From positions 1,782 to 8,532 of the forward strand of contig DGOD01000295.1 in assembly GCA_002389265.1 (NCBI GenBank): a stretch of 6,751 nucleotides of DNA, in the 5' to 3' direction. The translations under genes and the position numbers were made by a program. The notes beneath the pieces were generated by a model. It was not told the DNA's origin and ran no database searches. It saw only the letters and a program-made list of their open reading frames with translations. Shown one piece after another: positions 6,489-6,751 of this stretch; the first letter of the stretch is position 1; each line of letters starts with the position of its first letter. The DNA comes from Gammaproteobacteria bacterium UBA4475 (GTDB lineage Bacteria; Pseudomonadota; Gammaproteobacteria; Pseudomonadales; Azotimanducaceae).

Positions 6489-6734
6489 ATGAATAACACC
6501 ATCGACACGGGCTCAGAAACCAGTTCAGATGAGGCGCAACCACAACAAAAAGCGCCTAGCTTCACCCAGGTGATGTTAAGCGTATTCGCTGCCGCCTTTG
6601 GCGTGCAAACCGACAAAAATTATGAACGAGACTTCAGTACCGGCAAGCCCCTTGCCTACATCTTCGGCGGCCTGCTCTTCACAACCCTATTCGTCCTGAC
6701 TATCGCTGGCATCGTCTCGCTGGTATTACCTTAG
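6489..6734 (+). CDS. DUF2970 family small membrane protein
   Basis: Product of 81 residues of unknown function. Residues 1-23 are polar and likely disordered (rich in Thr, Ser, Glu, Gln). Residues 24-50 hold the conserved block with SVFAAAFGVQ and KNYERDF, the signature by which I recognise DUF2970, a family of beta- and gammaproteobacteria. One hydrophobic segment at about 55-80 should span the inner membrane and runs to the C-terminus. No catalytic motif is visible. The ATG is preceded by AGGT at 6473-6476, 12 bases away, a longer gap than usual. It follows metH in the same direction after about 105 bases. The stop codon lies within a hexamer repeat, and the next two repeat units each supply a further in-frame TAG. 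Confidence 0.82.
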   Translation: MNNTIDTGSETSSDEAQPQQKAPSFTQVMLSVFAAAFGVQTDKNYERDFSTGKPLAYIFGGLLFTTLFVLTIAGIVSLVLP

Positions 6735-6751
6735 CCTTAGCCTTAGCCTTA
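6729..6751. repeat. Tandem CCTTAG hexamer repeat at the window edge
   Basis: CCTTAG is repeated three full times plus a partial fourth copy (CCTTA) up to the last base of the window, without a mismatch. The first unit contains the stop codon of the DUF2970 gene. The full length cannot be seen because the window ends inside it. Confidence 0.9.

Overview
The window looks like chromosomal housekeeping DNA from a gammaproteobacterium, probably a marine or Pseudomonas/Cellvibrio-like lineage. The evidence is an AroF-type DAHP synthase, a NfuA of 191 residues and a cobalamin-dependent MetH of 1227 residues (both the length of the E. coli proteins, by memory), and a small DUF2970 membrane protein typical of beta- and gammaproteobacteria. 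The lineage is inferred from protein resemblance only; no search was run.

Layout. Positions 1-57 hold the 3' end of an unrecognised reading frame, followed by a perfect 16-bp palindrome and a strong rho-independent terminator (79-116). aroF (182-1288, +) makes the first committed step of aromatic amino acid synthesis. A HAD-superfamily phosphatase of 5'(3')-deoxyribonucleotidase type follows on the same strand. Its frame is open through the catalytic DVDGV motif but has no ATG, GTG or TTG ahead of it; the best candidate start is a CTG overlapping the aroF stop codon. A long hairpin (1850-1885) spans the stop of this gene and lies between it and the convergent nfuA (1907-2482, -), a Fe-S cluster carrier. 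nfuA and metH (2700-6383, +) diverge from a 217-bp intergenic region that carries a textbook MetR-type site (TGAA-N5-TTCA with central T) and other dyads. After metH comes a roughly 105-bp gap with a possible promoter, then a DUF2970 gene (6489-6734, +) whose stop codon lies in a tandem CCTTAG hexamer repeat that runs off the window end.

How the genes relate. aroF and metH are separate amino acid biosynthesis genes, probably with their own control: a possible attenuator or operator ahead of aroF, and MetR ahead of metH. NfuA matures Fe-S proteins. The HAD gene appears translationally coupled to aroF, but a functional link is not evident. I found no mobile element, CRISPR array, tRNA or rRNA, and no convincing novel multi-gene system. 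The items most worth a second look are the start of the HAD gene, the MetR promoter geometry, the terminal hexamer repeat and the possible aromatic leader upstream of aroF.
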